Position numbers and translations under genes: made by a program. Positions 60,524 to 64,000 of a stretch of 64,000 nucleotides of DNA are shown here, in pieces. Each line of letters begins with the position of its first letter. The first letter of the stretch is position 1. Under the pieces are notes generated by a model that saw only the letters and a list, made by a program, of their open reading frames with translations, made no database searches and was not told the DNA's origin. This stretch comes from JAQBQB01 sp963757185 (GTDB lineage Bacteria > Gemmatimonadota > Gemmatimonadetes > Gemmatimonadales > Gemmatimonadaceae), in the NCBI GenBank assembly GCA_963757185.1, contig CAVWQI010000009.1, positions 434,001-498,000 on the forward strand, read 5' to 3'.

Positions 60524-61064
60524 ATGCTGCCGTTCGGCCGATTCGCCACGCTTGTCGCTCTGGTCGCCCTCGCGCGCGGTCGCCCCGGGTCAAACGAGTC
60601 CACCAAGCGGGCCGCCGCCGGCCCCATGCGCGGGAAATCCGGATCGGCACCGCTTCGACTTCTGGGTCGGCGAGTGGGAAGTCGCGACGCCCGATGGACA
60701 CGTCGTCGGGTCGAGCAGCGTGCAAACGATGGCCGGCGGGTGCGGCCTGCTCGAGAACTGGACCGCGTCGAACGGTACCACGGGCAAGAGTCTCAACGCG
60801 TTCAACCCCGTCACCAAACAATGGCAGCAGTATTGGGTCGGACAGGGCGGCGCGGTTACCGAGTATCGTGAGAGCGAGTGGCACGACGGGTCATTGTCGC
60901 TCCTCGCGCGACCGTCGGCGCCGGCGCCGGGCCAGCCGACTCAGCGGCTCACGTTCACGCCGGTGAACGACAGCACCGTGCGCCAACACGGCGAACTGTC
61001 GAAGGATGGCGGCTCGACGTGGGCGACGTCGTACGACCTCTACTATCACCGCCGCCGATCGTAG
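60524..61064 (+). pseudogene. DUF1579-like exported protein gene with one frame break
   Basis: ATG 60524 begins a signal peptide (MLPFGRFATLVALVALA) in one frame; the mature domain continues in the next frame from about base 60580 ('GQTSPPSG', 'HRFDFWVGEWEVATPDGHVV', 'LLENWTASNGTTGKSLN', 'KQWQQYWVGQGG', 'ELSKDGGSTWATSYDLYY') to TAG 61064. The 'FDFWVGEWEV' start is typical of DUF1579. The shift equals one extra base in CTCGCGCGCGGTCG. An alternative start at 60513 gives an unbroken 183-codon frame but without a signal peptide. Sequencing error or recent mutation; either is possible. Confidence 0.75.
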
Positions 61065-61085
61065 GCGCGGTGCGTCGGCGGAGGT

Positions 61086-63770
61086 TCAGTCGGCTCGCAG
61101 CGCCGACACGGGGTCCGACTTGGCGGCGCGCCAAGCCGGCGCCAGCGACGCGATCGCGGCGATGACCATCAACGCGCTCGCCGCGACGACCATCGCGACC
61201 GGGTCGCTCGCCGAAATGCCGTAGAGGAGCGACGCGACCAATCGGCCGCCCGCCAGCGCGAGGACGATCCCGAGGACGACGCCGACCGCCACGATCCGCA
61301 AACCGCCTCCGAGCACGTGGGTCAGCACGTTGCGAGTCGTCGCGCCGAGCGCGACGCGCACTCCGAATTCGTGCGTGCGCTGGCTCACGGCGTACGACAC
61401 GCTGCTGTATACGCCGATCGCGGCGACGATCAGCGCGAGAATCCCGAAGAGAGTGAACAGCGTCGCACCGAGCTTCCACGGCCGGTATTCCGGTTCCATC
61501 GACGCCGTCATCGTTGTCGCGTCGGTTCGCACGCCCGGGAAATTCCGCACGGAGAATCGCGCGCACCGCCATCATCGCGGCACTCGCCTCCCGCGGCCGG
61601 ACACGCAGGACGATCGCAGCGATCGTTATACGAACGAAACGACGCGTTGTCGGCCTGCACGTAGAAACGCGGCTCGGGCTCCTCGGTGACCTGCAGCAGC
61701 ATCGCCGTTTGCGCAACACCGACGATCATGGAACAGGGGGCGGTCGGCGCCGAGAAATGCACACAGCGACCGATCGGGTCCTGCCCGGGCCAGAGAGCGC
61801 GCGCCATGGCCTCGTTCACGATCAGCGGCGGAGGTTCTCCGGGCCGCCGCGGCGCAAAGTCGCGTCCGCGCACGAGTCGAGTCCCGGTCGCGTCGAAGAA
61901 ACCCGGCGAAACGGCCGTGAAGAATCCGATCGGCTTCTTGTGAGCGAGCGTGTCGGCGTCAGGATAGTAGATCTCGGTTTGGAATCCGCTCTTTGGGCGC
62001 ATCGAAGTGAAGGCGACGCGCTCGACACCGGGCACGTGCTCGAGCCTGGATTGCAGCGAGGCGAGCCGGGCGCCGCGTGCGACGTCGTCCGCCGAGTCGA
62101 CGGGGGCGGTCCGCAGCCAGACGAACGCGAGACGATCGATCGCGAAGCCGGTGTCGAGTGATTCCACCTTGTTCAAGCTTCGCACGAACAAACCGGCGCC
62201 GACGAGCAGCACGACCGACAGCGCCGCTTGCACGACGATCAGCGACGAACGGATGCGCGATCGGTGGCTCGTGTCGTTGCCGACGCCCGATTTGAGCGAG
62301 TTCGCGAGGTCTACCGACAGCGATTGCAGCGCGGGCACCAATCCGGCCACCGCGCCCGCCGCCAGCGCTACAGCGAGTCCGAACGCGACCACGCGCCATT
62401 CGACGGGCGCGGTCGCCCAATGCACCTCGGGCATGAGCAGGCGGCGCAGAAGCGCGCCGCCCCACCACGTCGCCGCGACGGCGGCGAGCGCCGCGATCAC
62501 GGCGAGCAATGCGCTTTCCGTCACCAGCATGCGCACGAGCCGCCGTCTCGAGACGCCGAGCGACAAGCGAATCGCGATCTCCCGGCGGCGACGAACCGCC
62601 CGCGCGAGGAGCAGGTTTGTCACGTTCGCGCAGGCGATGATGAGAACGATGATCGCAACGCCCGCCAGCCGCGTCGCGACTCGCATGCTTGCGTCGAGGT
62701 CGCCGGGGCCGCGCGCGCGGTTGATCGATCCGAACCTCGCCACGCCATTCGTGTCGGCGGCCAGCCGCGTTCCGACGCGCAGGCGCGCCGTGAGACGTTG
62801 CTCGAGCTCTCGCGGGTTCGCGGCGGTCGTCGGGCGAAGAACGACCTGGAAGCCATTGACGTTCGCATCGCGGTACCAGGGCGTCGAACGCGCCGTGAAC
62901 GAAGACGCAAGTGGGCGCCAGACGTCGACGGCATCCAGATCGACGCCGCTGAACCCCGGCGGCATGACGCCGATCGACGGTGTACGGCTTGGTGCCGAGT
63001 TTGATGGTCCGCCCAACGGCGCGCGTGTCGCCGTCCAGCTCGCGCTTCCAGAACGCATCGCTGACGACGGCGACGGGTGCCGGCGACTCGAGCGCGTCTT
63101 CTTCAGTCGTATAGAAGCGCCCGAGTGCCGGCCGCAATCCGAGCACGCGAAAGTACGAAGCGCTCGCGCCTTCGACCGACGCCATCGGAGGATCGTCGCC
63201 GGGAGCGAGCGCGATTCGATCGGGGCCGCGATAGACGGCCATCTCCGCCCTGCCCGACATCGAGGCCACTGCTGCCTCGTACGAGGTATAGTCGAACCAT
63301 TCCGCGAACTTCGAACCGTCCCTGAAGCGATAGTAGAACCACAGCCGCTCGATTTCGTTCGGACGTGCAACGCCGGCGGGAGGACGGAAGAAGACGGTGT
63401 CGAGCAGCGAGAACATCGCCGCGTTCACGCCGAGCCCGAGAGCCAGCGTCACGATGATGGTGAGCGACACCGCCGGCGTACGGCGCAACGACCGCACGGC
63501 GTACACGACGTCCTGACGCAGCGCGTCGAACCACTCGAGGCGATCGCGGCGGCGCGCGAGCCGGTCGTCGATCTCGTGCAGCCCGCGCCGTACCTCGTCG
63601 ACGTTCCCGAATTCGGCGACCGCCTGCGCGCGGGCGCCTTCCGGCGTGGCTCCCTGGCCGACCAGTTCTTCGATCCGAGCCTCGAAATGAAAACGCAGCT
63701 CGTCGTCGATGTCGGCGCGCACGTCGCGGCGCCAGAACCGGAGGTAGCGGTACCAGCGAGAGGCAGTCAT
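61086..63770 (-). pseudogene. ADOP-type ABC permease with three frame breaks
   Basis: Start ATG 63770 overlaps the PadR stop (ATGA). N-terminal part ('DIDDELRFHFEARIEELVGQG', 'RTPAVSLTIIVTLALGLGVNAAMFSLLDTVFF') runs to about 62976. The frame shifts at 62975 (one extra base between 'KPYTV' and 'IGVMPPGFSG'), again near 61612-61625 (after 'NASFRSYN') and at 61540-61545 (one extra T in GAATTTCCC). The C-terminal frame ends 'PAWRAAKSDPVSALRAD'. All three events add one base, so the final frame equals the first. Without them the product would be about 890 residues, like the 10615 copy. Confidence 0.85.
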
Positions 63771-64000
63771 GGCTCGGGCGCGACGGGAACGGCAACCATC
63801 ACGCGCGCGACGGCGGCCGCGTAGTCGTTCCAGGTTTCTGTTTCGGCGCGCAACGCTCGGCGGCCCGCGGCGGTAAGACGATAGAACTTCGCGCGCTTTT
63901 TCTTGTCCGACGCCCCCCACTCCGACGTGACCCAGCCGCGTTCTTCCATGCGGTGGAGCGCCGTGTAGAGCGCGCCGTCGAGAACTTTGAAGCTGCCGGT
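63767..64000 (-). CDS. PadR-family regulator (partial, 5' end outside window)
   Basis: 77 residues are visible. 'GSFKVLDGALYTALHRMEERGWVTSEWGASDKKKRAKFYRLTAAGRRAL' is the PadR wing, with the usual 'EGxLYPALHRLExxGW' sequence as 'DGALYTALHRMEERGW'. Its TGA overlaps the ATG of the broken permease gene. Together they repeat the PadR/ADOP layout at 10271-13287, suggesting a regulatory module copied within the genome. Confidence 0.92.
   Translation of the reverse strand, partial: TGSFKVLDGALYTALHRMEERGWVTSEWGASDKKKRAKFYRLTAAGRRALRAETETWNDYAAAVARVMVAVPVAPEP

Noticed and set aside
1..64000. tRNA, rRNA, insertion sequence or prophage genes
   Set aside because: I saw no tRNA-like cloverleaf, rRNA segment, transposase, integrase or phage structural gene while reading both strands; a covariance-model scan could still find a small RNA.

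Overview
This is a GC-rich (roughly two thirds G+C by eye), gene-dense stretch of bacterial chromosome. Three duplicated FtsX/MacB-type permeases (two paired with PadR regulators), secreted DPP4-, M1-, M28-, M19- and M14-type peptidases, a giant BNR-repeat protein, a CarboxypepD_reg/plug protein and GGG/RGG-rich inserts in exported enzymes together suggest a soil or sediment Gemmatimonadota (Acidobacteriota is the alternative). That assignment is inference; no rRNA or other marker gene is present.

Layout. 1-10 kb: end of an M14 carboxypeptidase, a beta-barrel candidate, an exported amidohydrolase, a UbiB-type kinase, an M1 peptidase, a coupled DinB/CutC pair, argJ, and an operon of a RidA-like lipoprotein with a plug-only protein. 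10-18 kb: PadR plus ADOP permease, an ACMSD-like amidohydrolase with an APC permease, and two exported proteins of unknown function. 18-25 kb: DPP4-like peptidase, class-V aminotransferase, Ser/Thr kinase translationally linked to a Na+ symporter. 25-31 kb: a split TPP-dependent decarboxylase pair, a cyclase/formamidase-like enzyme and a His-rich exported protein in one run, then a truncated M20 peptidase remnant and a CbbQ/NorQ plus CbbO/NorD chaperone pair without an obvious client. 31-43 kb: sensor kinase, HTH-FlgO-TPR regulator, cytochrome bd oxidase (cydAB), VOC dioxygenase, M28 peptidase, OsmC plus SLC1-type symporter. 43-52 kb: M19 dipeptidase, a second ADOP permease, a CAAX-protease-related membrane protein, a copper amine oxidase, two tandem 54-residue PEP-CTERM miniproteins, and an ogt/MOSC pair. 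52-64 kb: BNR-repeat protein, secreted 230-aa protein, M28 peptidase with a Gly-rich insert, bactofilin plus zinc-ribbon gene, DUF305 lipoprotein, a frameshifted DUF1579-like gene and a third ADOP permease carrying three frame breaks beside a truncated PadR gene.

Four observations stand out. First, many intergenic gaps hold short tandem arrays with a 7- or 8-base period, most built on GGTC(N)3-4, often at gene 3' ends and sometimes in inverted pairs. Second, the PEP-CTERM miniproteins have only seven residues between signal peptide and sorting signal and lie 2.1 kb from a protease of the type linked to exosortase systems. Third, the TPP/cyclase cassette lies next to an orphan MoxR/VWA chaperone. 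Fourth, five frame disruptions occur in three loci, so either decay or assembly/base-calling error must be considered.

Translational coupling (ATGA, GTGA, TAGTG overlaps) is the usual arrangement for paired genes here.
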